Shown here piece after piece: positions 48,485-60,646 of a DNA stretch of 64,000 bases. The stretch comes from Euwallacea fornicatus (lineage: Eukaryota > Arthropoda > Insecta > Coleoptera > Curculionidae). The notes below the pieces were generated by a model that was not told the DNA's origin, did not search any database, and saw nothing but the letters and a program-made list of their open reading frames with translations. The first letter of the stretch is position 1. The number at the start of each line of letters is the position of its first letter. The stretch covers positions 3,410,001-3,474,000 of the forward strand of contig NC_089556.1 in assembly GCF_040115645.1 (NCBI RefSeq), in the 5' to 3' direction. Made by a program: the position numbers and the translations under genes.

Positions 48485-50621
48485 TAAACTGTGTACAAAC
48501 AACGGCGCTATTTCCACTTTCCATGATTTCCTATAAAATTGCATTTTGTTGCAAATTTGTGATACATGTTCGCATCCTTTGGAACGTCAGTAGCAACGTG
48601 TCGAGTGATGTACTGAATGCTGCTTACGTTGCATTGTTTGATTCACATATTCCGTGAGGCTGGGTTGAGATACAGGGTGAGCGTTGAAGGGTTTTCATAT
48701 GTGTTGATGTAGTGATGAAGTCATACTTATTTATTTGGAAGTGTTCGCAGGATGTGAGGCGAAATCGCGATACGTTTGTAACCCTCAGATATGTGCAGCA
48801 ATATGAGACCAGGGCAAGAGATATTATGATCGCTATTTGTTGATGACTGCGAGGGCGTTATCAGTCAGTCAGCCCCTCGATCCCGTCTTGGCAACGATCC
48901 AGGTTACTGGTGAGAATGATTACAATGGGTTTATTCAACCAATTATTTCACGAAAGCACACATACGACCAGAATAATTGAAAGACTGCAATAAATTAGGG
49001 AAAGATGGAAAGACAATCGTCGAAACTCAATGAAGATCCTTATGGTTGAGTTCCAGAAACGGACACCTTGTGCAAATTTAATGTGTGTAAACCCCTTGTA
49101 AACAAAATGCCTGTTTTATTAGTACCCTTGGTGTAAAAGATTTTTACGAAAATCATATTTGATGTGGTACTTTGACTGTATGTTTACTGTTGCTGAGGAC
49201 TGGAAATGTTTTCAGTACTTCTGTCGAATAAATCGCGATTTTAAGAGTCTCTTTGAAGAACAAATTGACGTTCTTCTAATTACATTTTTGTGTTTCCAGA
49301 GAATCCGTGAAAGCATCCAGGATCAACATAGGTTACATACCTGTCGATTAGATCAATAAAGTCAAATATCTCAAGATCTTCTAAACAGTTTCAAAGAGGT
49401 GGAAGGTACCCAATTTTAACCACTCTTTAAATATCTGGAGTCGATTTTTTCGCAACCTGTAGAGCAATTGTATGAAACGTACTGATGAACTTTTTTTTGG
49501 TACTGCCATAAATTGAATAAAATTTTTATTACGTTGGCGTCCATTGCCTCCATACTTTTTGACCTTCTTACCTATTATGTTTATCTCAATACTCATTTAA
49601 CGCCTTTAAAGTCCCTTTGAGTGCAATTCCGACAAAATAGGTATTTAAGTTAGCAGACGGCTGGCTTTTAAATCTGATTACTATAGTCTTAGAAGCCCTT
49701 AACCACTTCCAAAAATACCGCAAATGATGGGGAATTCCGAAATATTTTACGACACGTAAAAACCCAGGGAGGGTCTATTTATTTGTACGTCCGTCTCTAT
49801 TTAGACCGTTCGCATAAGGCGAGAACAGAGGAGGATGAAAGAATCCTAGAAAGAGAGGGCTGCACAAAGGGCCAAGACATCTGAAAGAGATTAAGGAATT
49901 CTGAATACCCGAGACATAGTCGGAAGGTTATTGCGGCAAAATTAAATGGTCTCGTTGGGATAGGTGGGACACGCATAATTTTGTAAACAATATTGATATT
50001 AACAACAATTTTTATCTCATGAGAAGTGTAAATGTTATGATATGTAGAACCCTGTTGCTGATGGTGCAAAATTGACGTGTGTGGATGCTGCAGATTGCTG
50101 AGAACTATCGTGTTCCGCTACTCATTCGCGACAAATTTGCCCGACAATTATCGGGAAGTTTAAACAATGGCTCATATTACCGGCTAACATTGTGTCAACC
50201 AGTTTTAATCTCTGAAACGTGCTTAGAACGGCTTTCAGGATCGACCATTTGCGTTGCTTTGTAGATATTTACACGTTTAACAACCGTTTTTGCAGAAGGT
50301 TGATGAGTACGTTATACAGCGATTAGGGAAAATTTGCACCTGCAAAAATATTTCACACGTTTGACGCATTTGGCGTGATGTCGTCGTGAAATTATTGTGG
50401 ACGCAGTTCTCGTAAATAGGCTAAAAAGTTGCCAACTGGCGTAACCATACAGTTAGTCAAAGAAGTCAAAGAGGACACTTTTCGTAACAAGTTTTTACAC
50501 AAAGTGCATATATTGATCATAAAATAACAATTAGCTCCAAATTATTTTTGTATTCCTTTGATAACGTTGTTAACAACTTTATGAATGACGCCTTTGCCTT
50601 AACCGCCTGAACAACCTTTGA
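48485..50621. other. Gene-poor region with scattered transposon debris
   Basis: A TACAGGGTGAGCG motif at 48673 looks like a solo mariner-type end. The segment 49270-49360 ends RIRESIQ...LHTCRLDQ on the plus strand, vaguely like a transposase tail. No host exon is recognised. Confidence 0.35.
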
Positions 50622-50849
50622 TTCTAACAAGGTGCTGCTCCGCCATATAAAATTGATTATTTGTCCGAAATATTTCCCGGTAGAGCAATTTCAAATAATG
50701 AAGCCATATGTTGGCCGACACGTCCGCCAGATCTTTCCCCGTGGGATTATTATTTACGAACAACTATGAAAAACCTCATTTATAAAGCTGCGTCCATTAA
50801 CGTTAATGAGCTGCGAATGAAGATTATCACAATATTAAAGACAAGATAA
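50622..50849 (+). pseudogene. Mariner-type transposase fragment (third catalytic motif region)
   Basis: The plus-strand translation reads AAPPYKIDYLSEIFPGRAI, then RPPDLSPWDYYL and NLIYKAASINVNELRMKI. This corresponds to the DGAPPHY...YLxxxFPGRWI...RSPDLTPLDFFLWG...VY block of DUF4817-type mariner transposases. The D of SPDLTPLD is retained but the upstream QQDGAPPH motif is degraded. The frame stops after KTR. It is a dead fragment. Confidence 0.7.
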
Positions 50850-52110
50850 TGGGACCAAGGCACTGTTTGCAAAAACGGAATTTTTGATACTTCCATGAAA
50901 CTGCCAGACTGATATTTCTCGTGTCAAGGAAGGGCGAAAGCGACCATCCCTAAGAAAGACCTTATTCCGGAGAAAAAGGAAAAAAATGAATGCGGTCAAT
51001 TCGTACTTCATCGTCTGTTTTCCAATATAGTCTGTTTGCTTTTTTATAATATGAAGTTTATGGAGTTTGTATAATTTCTAACGCAGACCACTGTGCCACT
51101 AACGTTAGATTGGCCTCGTTTCCTGTCATTTCCCAGACTACATTGCAGTGATACTTCTTGTGGAAAACTTGTCGGATCTCGTCTTGATTTTTTTTTTATA
51201 TTTGGAAAGTTTATTTCACCAAATGGGTGGCACGGCAGTCACCTTCGTAAATTCTGATTTTAGAGCCCAAAAATAACAAACAAAGCGGAGGGTGTGAAAT
51301 CGAAGCAAAAAGAAGCTAATCCCTGGTAGCAGTGCTTCAGCGCGTATCGTCATATACCACTTCCTCTCATATCATTCATGGAATCACGTTTTACATGGCC
51401 CTTACGGAACGGAACGACCAGAGACGTTTAAAACTAAAACGTAAATATTCAGAAACGCAGTTCAGTTTAAAAATTCTCGTTATATGTGGTGTTATAATAA
51501 TAATGAATATTCTGAAAATGACGTATTTCGATATAGATCATGGTAAAATTTGTGTTCAAAATAATGTTCAAAATGTTAATCCCTATAATACGACCGTAGA
51601 TATTACATTTTGTGAATTTGCCAATGGCTGCAGAATAACATATAAACACACAAGACATTTCTCTGGGTTTAGTTCTTTTCATACGTCTATGGTCGGTTCT
51701 CCATGTACCTAACGCAGTTTTGAGTCTGAATTCCATCACGCATTTGCCATAGTAACATTAAACGTCTATTGTGCTGAAATGCAGTTAGAACGTGACTAAA
51801 AACAACAAACTTTATGCTGAAGTCAGTTTACAGACTGAACCTATTAAAAATAATAATAGAATAGGCTTTGCTGTACTGTGCAAAGGGAGTAGATTGTTAC
51901 GGTTGCGCACAGAGGCGTATCAAAAATCAGAAAAGAAGATATTTCGGGAAAATTGTTGCTCAGAATTACTCAATTACTCGAGATGATTATGATAATTGAT
52001 TTTACAATGGCAGAGAATTCCAATTTTGCCCAGAAAAATGAGAACTTTAGGTGTCTTGATACTAGAAAGGAACTCACATGGAATATTTCCTTGAAATGTA
52101 AAAATTGAAA
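50850..52110. other. Gene-poor region, one unassigned 126-codon frame
   Basis: The longest frame is plus 51332-51712, with one hydrophobic stretch (LKILVICGVIIIMNIL); it has no recognisable domain, and antisense frames overlap it. I see no promoter or splice support and leave it uncalled. Confidence 0.3.
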
Positions 52111-53548
52111 TATACTGAGTGACGCAGAAAAGAAAACACCCCGTAAAAATGGTTTTATTTAAATAATTTTTGGTATGATATTAGTATACAGAAAAACAAA
52201 AAACGATTAAATTTTCAGCCATATTTATTAAAGCATTTCTGAGTTGTCAGGAATTAAATTTTTTTTTCCGTAAAACTTGCAATAAAATATCAATAGGACT
52301 GCAAAATATCATTTATAGGTGTATTGTGTGCTTAAAAAGTGCTTTTAGATTAATCGAATATGTCTACAAGCAGAAGGCAGTGATATTTTCATCAATTCAA
52401 CGAGTTTGAGAGAGATCGACTAGTAGGTCTACGAGAGGCGGATCGGTCATTTAACTAAATCGCCACTAGATTGAATCGTAGTGTAAACACTATAGCGAGA
52501 TGTCATCAGGCATGGGTCCAAAAAGAGCGAACGGACAGAAGGAGAGGTACTGGACGGTCTCGAAGAACTACAGAACGCCAAGATCACCGTTTTCGAATTA
52601 TGGCCCTAAGAGATCGGTTCGTCTCGTCGAGGACGCTAGTGGATCAGTGATTTACTCAGTATGGTAGGCCCATTGGGATTGGAACTATTTATTGCTGGAT
52701 GAGAAATTTTGGACTGATTTCGTATCGTCCCTACCTTGTGTTACCCCTCACCTTAAATCACTATGAAAATCGATTGCAGTGGTGCAGAGAACGAATACAT
52801 GGGAATTTAGAATGGGTTAATATCGTGTTTTGTGATGGATGAAGGTTCTGTTCGGTTACGTATGATTGTCGGGTTCGAGTAAGAAGAAGATGGGGTGAAG
52901 GACAGGATTCTCAGCTTATAATACAGAGGCATGTTTATTAAACTGTTGGAATAATGATTTGGGGTGCTATTGCATATGGCACCAAGTTACCTTTACTTTT
53001 CATTAAAGGCAGTATGACAGCTCAATGATACATCCAAGAAGTCCTGGAACCTCATCTCGTGCCTTATCGGAAACTTTTGTTAATTCAATTTTTCAATAAG
53101 ACAATGCATGGCTAAATGTGGCTAGAGTGACTATAGACCTCGTTCCACAAAATGCGATCAATTTGCTATCTTGACCACCTCGCTCTTCAGACCTTTCACC
53201 TATTGCACATGTATGGGATATTGCAGGTAGAAGGTTGTATAATTTATCCCATCCCCCAAAAATCCTAGCGGCGGTATAAGATGCTGTCCAGTTAGGCTGG
53301 AATGAGATCCCTGAAGAGAACATCAATCACCTCTTTAGATCCATACTCAAACGTGTAGAGAAATGCATAAGACACCGCGGCGGACCGATAAATTATTAAT
53401 TTTTTTTGGTTTTTAACAATTAAATTTGTTCAATCTGTTAATGAAGTATTTGCTTTAGCGCAAGGAACGTGCATACCAAAAATTATAAAAAAAAAAAAGA
53501 AAAAAACAGTTTTACGGGGTGATCTGTTTTCTATGTCACGCAGTGTAT
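52111..53548 (+). mobile_element. Near full-length inactive Tc1-like transposon
   Basis: The element is 1438 bp including a terminal TA at each side. Its TIRs match over about 40 bp: the left end reads TATACTGAGTGACGCAGAAA and the reverse complement of the right end TATACACTGCGTGACATAGA, both continuing to ACACCCCGTAAAA/TCACCCCGTAAAA. It encloses a single degenerate transposase frame (about 52360-53398). Confidence 0.9.
52360..53398 (+). pseudogene. Tc1-like transposase, inactivated
   Basis: The frame reads MSTSRRQ and then an HTH region with RLNRSVNTIARCHQAW, an AT-hook-like RRRGTGRSRR, GLISYRPYL and LQWCRERIH, typical of Tc1 transposases. The first catalytic Asp survives in NIVFCDG. The second lies in a Q-stop-DNA version of QQDNA, and the third position has Ala instead of Glu in SPIAHVWD. 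At least eight in-frame stops, many one base from CAA/CAG/CGA/TGG codons, show it is dead. No single frameshift is needed for most of its length, so decay is by point mutation. Confidence 0.9.
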
Positions 53549-56500
53549 AAGTACATAATATAGGGAAAAAGTCCGCTCTGATCCTTATGATGAAGCACCA
53601 GTTTGTATTAATGGATAAGAGTGTTTGAGTCGATTCTAAGAAAAAAAGAGTGCATGGAGTATACCGTCCGCCGTGTAATTAAAACTACACGTTAGTTAGC
53701 GATTTCTTTTCGCCAATTCGCAATGGCGTATAAAGTCTCCAGTCGGGTTTTGTTCTGTTCGCGGAACCCTGTAATATGCCACCTTCTCTCAGATTATCGT
53801 TTCTTTGAAAATTTTAGTGATACGGTTCGATTTGCAGAGCAGATCGCGCGTGACGACCAGATTTGCTCAACATGCCTACAGATTTTCTTCTTCTTAGTAC
53901 TCCTTACCATCAATACTGAATTCCACGACCTTGCTCTCCAAATCGATGGCATTGTTCATTGTTTTAACACACATACCCACACACATCAACACTACACCGT
54001 CTTTTAAACATGAATGAGATGTTCGCTTAATTGGCCAGTCAAAATCGCGCAACGGAAAAAATGGATCAACTATCAACCGATTTCCCATGGCCATCCAAAA
54101 GTGCTGATGGTGCGAACCTTGACACAGTGTTTTACTTTTGTTCATAATTGTATAATTAATATTTTGTCAACACTTCCCAGAGTCGAATCGTTTTAATATA
54201 ATATACAGGTCGGCTATTGTTAGTGTTTGGCTATTTTAAACCAGCTAAGTACTAAAAAGTACTAAAAAGGCAATAAAACCTGAGGCCTTTTGTCTCAGCT
54301 GAAATTACACTTCGTGTAACCATAACTTTCGACATATAAACGACGGTCTGCCGTATCCGATTTCAAATTTTAATAGAGGGTCAAGTGTAAGGAGGTGTAT
54401 TTTTCTTTTTAGTGGACGGTTTAGGAGAATTTATGAATAAGTTCGATTAATGCGGGTACTGGAAAACACTATTGAAAGTTTATTAAAATTTTAGTTCGTT
54501 GGAGACTTTTGGGATGCAAGAGACGTTGGTCAAATAATTCATAGTGGAATCAGAACTTAATACTTCAGATAAAAAGCGAAAAATAGCGAAATTTTGAATA
54601 GATGCCATCAAGTAAAAATTATAATTCGCATATGTTTTCCGACGGTTCGAGCTGAAAAATGTATCACCAGTTCTAGCTTAGCTGATCTCATAATTTTTAC
54701 AGTTCGTAACACCTCCAGAGCAGTATCGCTTAAAACGGGCACCCCGTATTTAGCAAGCCTGTGTGTTCTGATTCTGTCGTTTTACGAGATTCCCAGCAAC
54801 TTTCGTAATTTTATACTTGGGGACAGGGCAATATTACCGAAATTTGTGAATAATTTAAATCGTCCTCTCGAGCTTTTAGTTTAGCAAGATGTTTCGCGAT
54901 TCATAGATTACATTGTATAGGATTTTGAAGAATTAAATTAAAAAAAAAACGTGATTTTAACTGTATCTTAAAATACGAGTACACGTTTAACTAAAAATAT
55001 CAAATGTCCACTTATCCAATTAAATCGAAGATGTTAAAAATAACAAAAAAAAAACGCACGGAGGAACGATTGCTAGTTCTTGAATCTCAGAAGTTTTCCG
55101 ATATTCTCATCCACATCACAATTTGTATAAATTCATCCACACAAAAGTCGATCTAATTGTTTTAAAAGCTAGACAGGCTCAGAAATCATATAGAAATCGA
55201 GTCTCAAATTAACACTAAATTTAGATTTAGAAAAATTAAAATTCGGCTTAAAATTTTAGAAGTATTCTGCTATTGCGAAAAGTGAAAATTGTGCTCTGGA
55301 CAAATCTGAAATTGGAACCACTGAACACGGGTATATTTATCATGGCAAGTTCAGTCAGAGATTTGATGTGAATGGATTAAAGCGCCCATAAAGACCTATA
55401 TACTTTTACCTATGTTCGCAATTGTCTTGCTTTCAAGCAACAAAAGTGTTGCTTCCATCGGGTGCGAGAGGTAGAGGTAGGGACAATCGTATCATTGAGA
55501 ATTTTTCGGGTACTCTGGTAGTTAAGTGACGTTTTTGTTAAATACCTTAATGCTCGGTGCTTGAACGATCTTTCGACTAATTTCTCCTACATTTGTTAAA
55601 CTGCATCATCGTTCATTTTTCACCTAAGTTATTCCTTGCTAAAACTCCGAAACCTGACTTAGACGTAGCTTTAATCCTTCTCTCCACAATTTACTAGCCC
55701 AAAGAGAACTGAAGGACAAGGAGGATTTCCATTTCTGCACTTACCTTTCAATTTATTCTGTAATTTCGCCTCTTGTTTCTTCTGTTCCGTAGCACAAAAA
55801 TACTCATTCCACTTTAATCACTCTCTTCAGTATGTGACAACAATAATAATACGATATTCGTAAGTAAAATATGAATTTATGGACGTCCAGACTTTTTGTT
55901 TCGATATTTAAAATGATCCTGAAATCGGACTTCACTTTCCCTATTTCGGCCATTAGAATGCTACTTTTGCTTAGTGCCCATTAATTAAATTGACTGAAAT
56001 ATGTTTGAAAAGAATGTCGATCTTCCACGTGCGTAATATGTACGAACCCTTCGCATCGAATTCCAAATCAAAATATTGTGAAAAAGGGTGCGCGCCTGCT
56101 GACCTAAAAATATATCTGCGCCATTAAGACTTAATCCCCCGAATATCTCCCTAATCCCCCGGTTCCTGTCGATGGATTAAAATTAATGATATTTCCATAA
56201 TACTCGTATGTTAAGAAAACACAGGCCTGCGTTCGCCTTGCGCCAAAATACCATCTGTTTGACAACTAAATCTATGGCAACAAAGCCCTGTTTATTGAAC
56301 GAACCTTTACTAATAACCACTAATATCACTAAACTCCTTCGATGAGTACATACGATTCATACTAAAAATGTTCTAATGTGCCTTTATACATCTAATGACC
56401 AGGCTGACGGTCAAACCCCCCAAAACATCATAAAAGGGCCGAGTTGACGTCCGACCATTGGAGTCATTAGTAAATCGTAAAAAGGGACCCCCTGACGGGC

Positions 56501-57854
56501 GTTAATTGCTCTGTCGGGTTTCCATGGGTCCCACCGTTGACTTTCGACACGCGGCTCGCGCTACGTTAGACAGGCCATGATTTTTAAAACAATAGAATTG
56601 GGAAGTTTTCTATATAATTTCACATTCGTTAGGATTTGTCCATCATTCGTTGAGCCTCATTCTTTTTATACTCTGAAAATAAATCATGAAACGAGCCCCG
56701 ACACTCTTTAAATGTCGTCCTTCTTACGTGAATGTGATCATACTGCAAAGACTTGTTGGGACGTTTCAAGGATTCCAAATTTAGTTACTGAAGCATAAAA
56801 ATGTTGAAACTTTTTACTGAGCGTCCCGGAGAACACCATCGGGACCACACAAAGCAATTGAAGTAGTGGTGAAGATATCAAAATCCAATTATACTATTGT
56901 ATGGAGGAAAAATGGCAAGATCACAGAAAAAGAGCGTAGCTATTACACCAATGATGTAATTAAAATTAAATAATTTTTTTATCAATTTTGGACCTCTAGC
57001 ACGTATTTGGAGACATACATACATCACGAACTTTGCAATTGCAAACTCACTGCAAATTAAAAAAGATAATAGATTAATATTGAATATTTTACTGATATAA
57101 AAAATTGAGGGGCAACCGGTTTCTCTGAGGGCTGCAACAATTTTTTAATATTTCAAACAGTGATCTTAAAATTTCACGAATTTTCCTTCTTTTAGAGTCA
57201 TAAAAACGTCGCAGATATTTTTGTTACTTCCTCTAAATTAAGTTGATTTAGGTGATTTATAACTTCCGGATAAAATAGAGGTCTCTTAAGGGCATCAAAT
57301 CGTACTAAATACTGTGTTGTGGTTAACCTTTAAAGGCCGTACTTATTTCACAAAATTTCTTGAATTTTCTATGTTTTGAAGTCCAGAGGCGTCTTTGATA
57401 TTACTGATTTACTGATCATTTGAGAGTAAACATAGAGATCTGTTAAGGGAATCCCACAATCTTAAATCGATTGGTGTATAGTTCGCCTCTATGGACTGCA
57501 ACGAATTTTTCAATGTTTTAGACTATGGGTCTTAACAATAGTTCGCTTTCTTTGAAAGTGTTGGGTAAACCTACATTTATTTGTTTGTCGGTAACATGCG
57601 GTTAAAATCGATTACTCTTAGCGTGTGTTAAAAGTAAAGAATTTGGAATATATTATTGTTCGATTAATTCATTGCATTCACGACGCTCGCGCCAATATGA
57701 AAAAGGGCGGAACTAAGTGCTTAAGTGTGGAAATGTTGACTTGAAATTTTTAGGACTTCATGGTGTTAACAACCCATTAAACAAGGCCATTTCTTACTTG
57801 TACCTGTAGACAGGCTTTAGACAAAAGAATGTTAAAAAAACAAAAAGATGAATA
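53549..57854. other. Gene-poor region upstream of sim
   Basis: No host genes are recognised. A CA-rich microsatellite-like tract lies at about 53970-53995. The short direct repeat AGTACTAAAA occurs twice at 54249-54270. A CG-richer block spans about 56090-56575, including runs of TAATCCCCC. Frames at 53723-54007 and 54594-54884 have no domain support. Confidence 0.35.
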
Positions 57855-58121
57855 TTACAAAACCCGTCCAAAGAGGTGCCTTCGAGTAAATACTAACGTA
57901 AACAGAACCTGCAATGGTCTTGTAATGTTGGGTAAATAAAATAAATAAACACAGTCTGGTTCTGGTTTGTTGTTAATGAAAATAGACATTTTTCTTCTTG
58001 GATCAAGTGGTGGTGTCCCTCTTGATGGTGCAATTCTTTCAAGTTTAATATATTCCATGTTAAGTTGAAAACTTTTGTTGCCAAACTCCATTTTGTCAAG
58101 AAAATTCTGATGATCATTCAC
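57855..58121 (-). other. Unassigned 88-codon frame, possible exon
   Basis: The minus-strand frame begins with ATG and reads MEYIKLERIAPSRG, PPLDPRRKMSIFIN and PDCVYLFYLPNITRPLQ, then could splice at CAG|GTTCTG. The composition looks protein-like, but I do not recognise the family and there is no partner exon. It could equally be transposon debris. Confidence 0.25.
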
Positions 58122-58344
58122 ATTGAGAACCTCTCACGTAAAATCGTGTTATGTTTTTGTTTGAGAATCGTAAAAGTGCCATTGCGTCCCAATGAATTTC
58201 TTTAGTTAAGACGGCTGAAAATGCGTCGCTCAGTAGAAACCCAAAGTCATTTTAACAGGCGCAAGTTTACTTTATGTAGTTTTAGCTCTATGCAAACTGA
58301 AATGTTCAAATACCGGAGTCTAACTAAACACAATTTTATTTCAG

Positions 58345-58465
58345 GACGAGGGCTATAGATTTCCTATATTTGTTCCTGCGCCGCCACCCTTTCATACGAG
58401 TAAATGCGCGTGTATGGTTTTATTTTTGGTTTTTGTGCTGCGTTTCCTCTACAAATCCTGATCAG
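58345..58465 (+). other. Possible orphan exon with strong splice consensus
   Basis: A polypyrimidine-AG (TTTTATTTCAG) precedes 58345 and GATCAG|GTAAGT follows 58465. One of the three frames is open throughout the 121 nt, ending VWFYFWFLCCVSSTNPDQ, which resembles a hydrophobic signal or membrane segment. There is no ATG in the exon. Chance occurrence is possible. Confidence 0.25.
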
Positions 58466-60440
58466 GTAAGTGAATTTAAAATTCTAAAGAGTTTTGCTCC
58501 CTTTTCCCAATATTTAAGTGACAAAAATTTTATTGTTGAAAACTTTTGGATAAAATTCCATTTCAAAAACTGTGTGGTGATGGGACATAACCACTGCATC
58601 AAGTAGTATCAACGATAATTTTCCATTAATGCAATATAGCAAGCTGAGGCCACTTCATTCTTTCTTTGTCAGCTATTGACTACTCGTGAAGATGAGCACT
58701 ATATACAGATAAAACACGAACCTTTGCGAGCGCAACAAGAAACAAAGGCAATATCCGAGATAACAATCTGCATGAATTCTCACGTTTCCGTTTTCAATCA
58801 ATTTAAAAAATGTCGAACCCCTTTCGGGTGCAGAAATCGATATCTTTTTCGCGATCATGCGGGACTTCGTTCCCTTAAAGATCCACAGAACTTGGTGACA
58901 CGGATGTGAGAGATTTAAAGATTATGATGGTAATGAATTGGGATTGCTGGAGGGCTGTGTATTGAAGTCTTGGCCCGGAAAGAAATCTGTGTTGGTGGTC
59001 TTTGTCAAATTAGGGTCTCAGGGTCTGTTTGAAAACTAATATCTATCATGATGGGAGATGGTTGATGAAACTGACGGATGTTGGGATTATTTTGTCTAAA
59101 CACGAGGGTATTTTTTTAATGACTGACTTCATTCCCATTTATAATTAATTCTGGGGCATGAAAAACTTATTCTTCAGTACAGATTTGATGTTTCGATTGA
59201 CGGATTCGATTGTTCGGAAATTTTCAAAATTAGGTTTATAAATGCCACAGTGTTACCTCCTTGAGTTTTTGAGGTACAAGATTTATGGGCCAAAAAAGTC
59301 GTGAAATCCGTGAGTTTTGCAAGCTTGCACGAACGAGATTGCGATATTTCTTTCAGTTTCAAAGATTTAAGGTTAATATAGATGCCGCGGTTATGAAAGT
59401 GGCTTTAAATGAGAGTGTCATAAATGAGCTATTCAAACCTGTTTATGATCAAAACTGCACCTAAAAAATTTTAACTAAAGCTTGTTTTTACCTATTTTAG
59501 CGTTAAATAATAATAAATTTAAGAAAAAGATATTAGATTTTCTTGGGAGAATATTTCTATAAAATGTTCTGAAAATACTACCAATAAAAATCTGATCAAA
59601 TACCTCTTAATCCTAAGTGCCGATCAAGCGTTAATGTTGCGACAAAAAAGATAATAAAAAAATTAATATGAATCGATACTCAAATGTTTAGTTTCTGATC
59701 ATAAATAACTAAAAGAAAACAAATTTTCAAACTCAAATCGGGTTGTCAAATCTTTTTTGATTTGTGAGTTGCTGGATCACTTTGTCTCTTTTTCTCGTGA
59801 TTTTGTAAGTTCTAGAATGAAAGGGGACTAAAATGCATTTCCAAAGATTGAGGTCCAATTGACTATCTTTGGTCACCTCAAAAAATTCTGAATTTTCTAA
59901 AATTTTCCAAAGAGGGCTGTGACCGATTTTTTTGCCTCAATTGAAATTTTGAGCGTTAATATTGCAGGAATCATTGGAGTAATTTATTAGAAAAAGCGTC
60001 AAATTGTCATCAATAAGCCTTGAGTCATATTTTTATTCTATTTATTCTCTACACAAACTCGATAAGTTTTTTGTCAAAACCTTCGTATCGCGCTAAGCAG
60101 CCTTTACGGTTTCAAGTTTAAACTCTCATTTTTGGCCAGAAAACATGCTAATTAATTATACAGATAATGTATAAACTAATACTTACCACCGAACGTCAAC
60201 TTGAACCTTATTTCACCCCCTCGTAAAAAGAAACTACTTGTCCTACCGCACTCTTCAAACCCTCCCAGTTTACTCACACACTGCGTATATATTTTATTTG
60301 AGGAAATTCAAATGGCTCAATGGCACCGCAAAATTATTTTTTTTAAATTATTAAAATTACGTCAATTTGGGCCAAACCAATTTCGACATTTATGAAATTC
60401 AAAGATTAGCTTTGAAGACAATAATTGCCCGATAGAAAAT
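58466..60440. other. Gene-poor region, nothing recognised
   Basis: AT-rich sequence with only short frames, none with family resemblance, and no clear repeat structure by eye. Confidence 0.35.
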
Positions 60441-60457
60441 CCCCCAGAAGGTCTTAA

Positions 60458-60646
60458 GCCTCAAATCCGCGACGGAGGCGCGAACTCACATACGAATCGT
60501 ACAAACTGGAGGATCCAAAACGCGGCCTCAGAAGTCTCGCGGGGCCGGGGGCTCCGCATTACGCGAAAGGCGGGACTATGGGTGGACCCCAATCTACGCT
60601 CATGATGGGGGCCACGCATGGCGGATACTCGAGCCTTCACATGTGA
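60458..60646 (+). other. CG-rich island with protein-like open frame, possible exon
   Basis: In an AT-rich region this ~190-bp patch is strongly GC- and CpG-rich. One plus-strand frame reads RRELTYESYKLEDPKRGL, then GPGAPHYAKGGTMGGP and STLMMGATHGGYSSLHM, and a GTGAGT donor overlaps its end at 60643. Glycine-, proline- and histidine-rich sequences of this kind are common in transcription-factor exons. Other frames are also partly open because of GC content, no good acceptor fits this frame, and I do not recognise the protein. Confidence 0.35.

Noticed and set aside
48029..48536. Overlapping plus frames at 48029-48358 and 48303-48536 as coding exons
   Set aside because: They lie in the right arm and centre of the foldback MITE and read its inverted repeat.
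51332..51712. 126-codon plus frame with one putative membrane segment
   Set aside because: No recognisable family, overlapped by an antisense frame of similar length, and located in transposon-rich DNA; left as unassigned.
54640..54660. GGTTCGAGCT resembling a tRNA B-box
   Set aside because: No A-box, anticodon stem or acceptor stem pairing around it.
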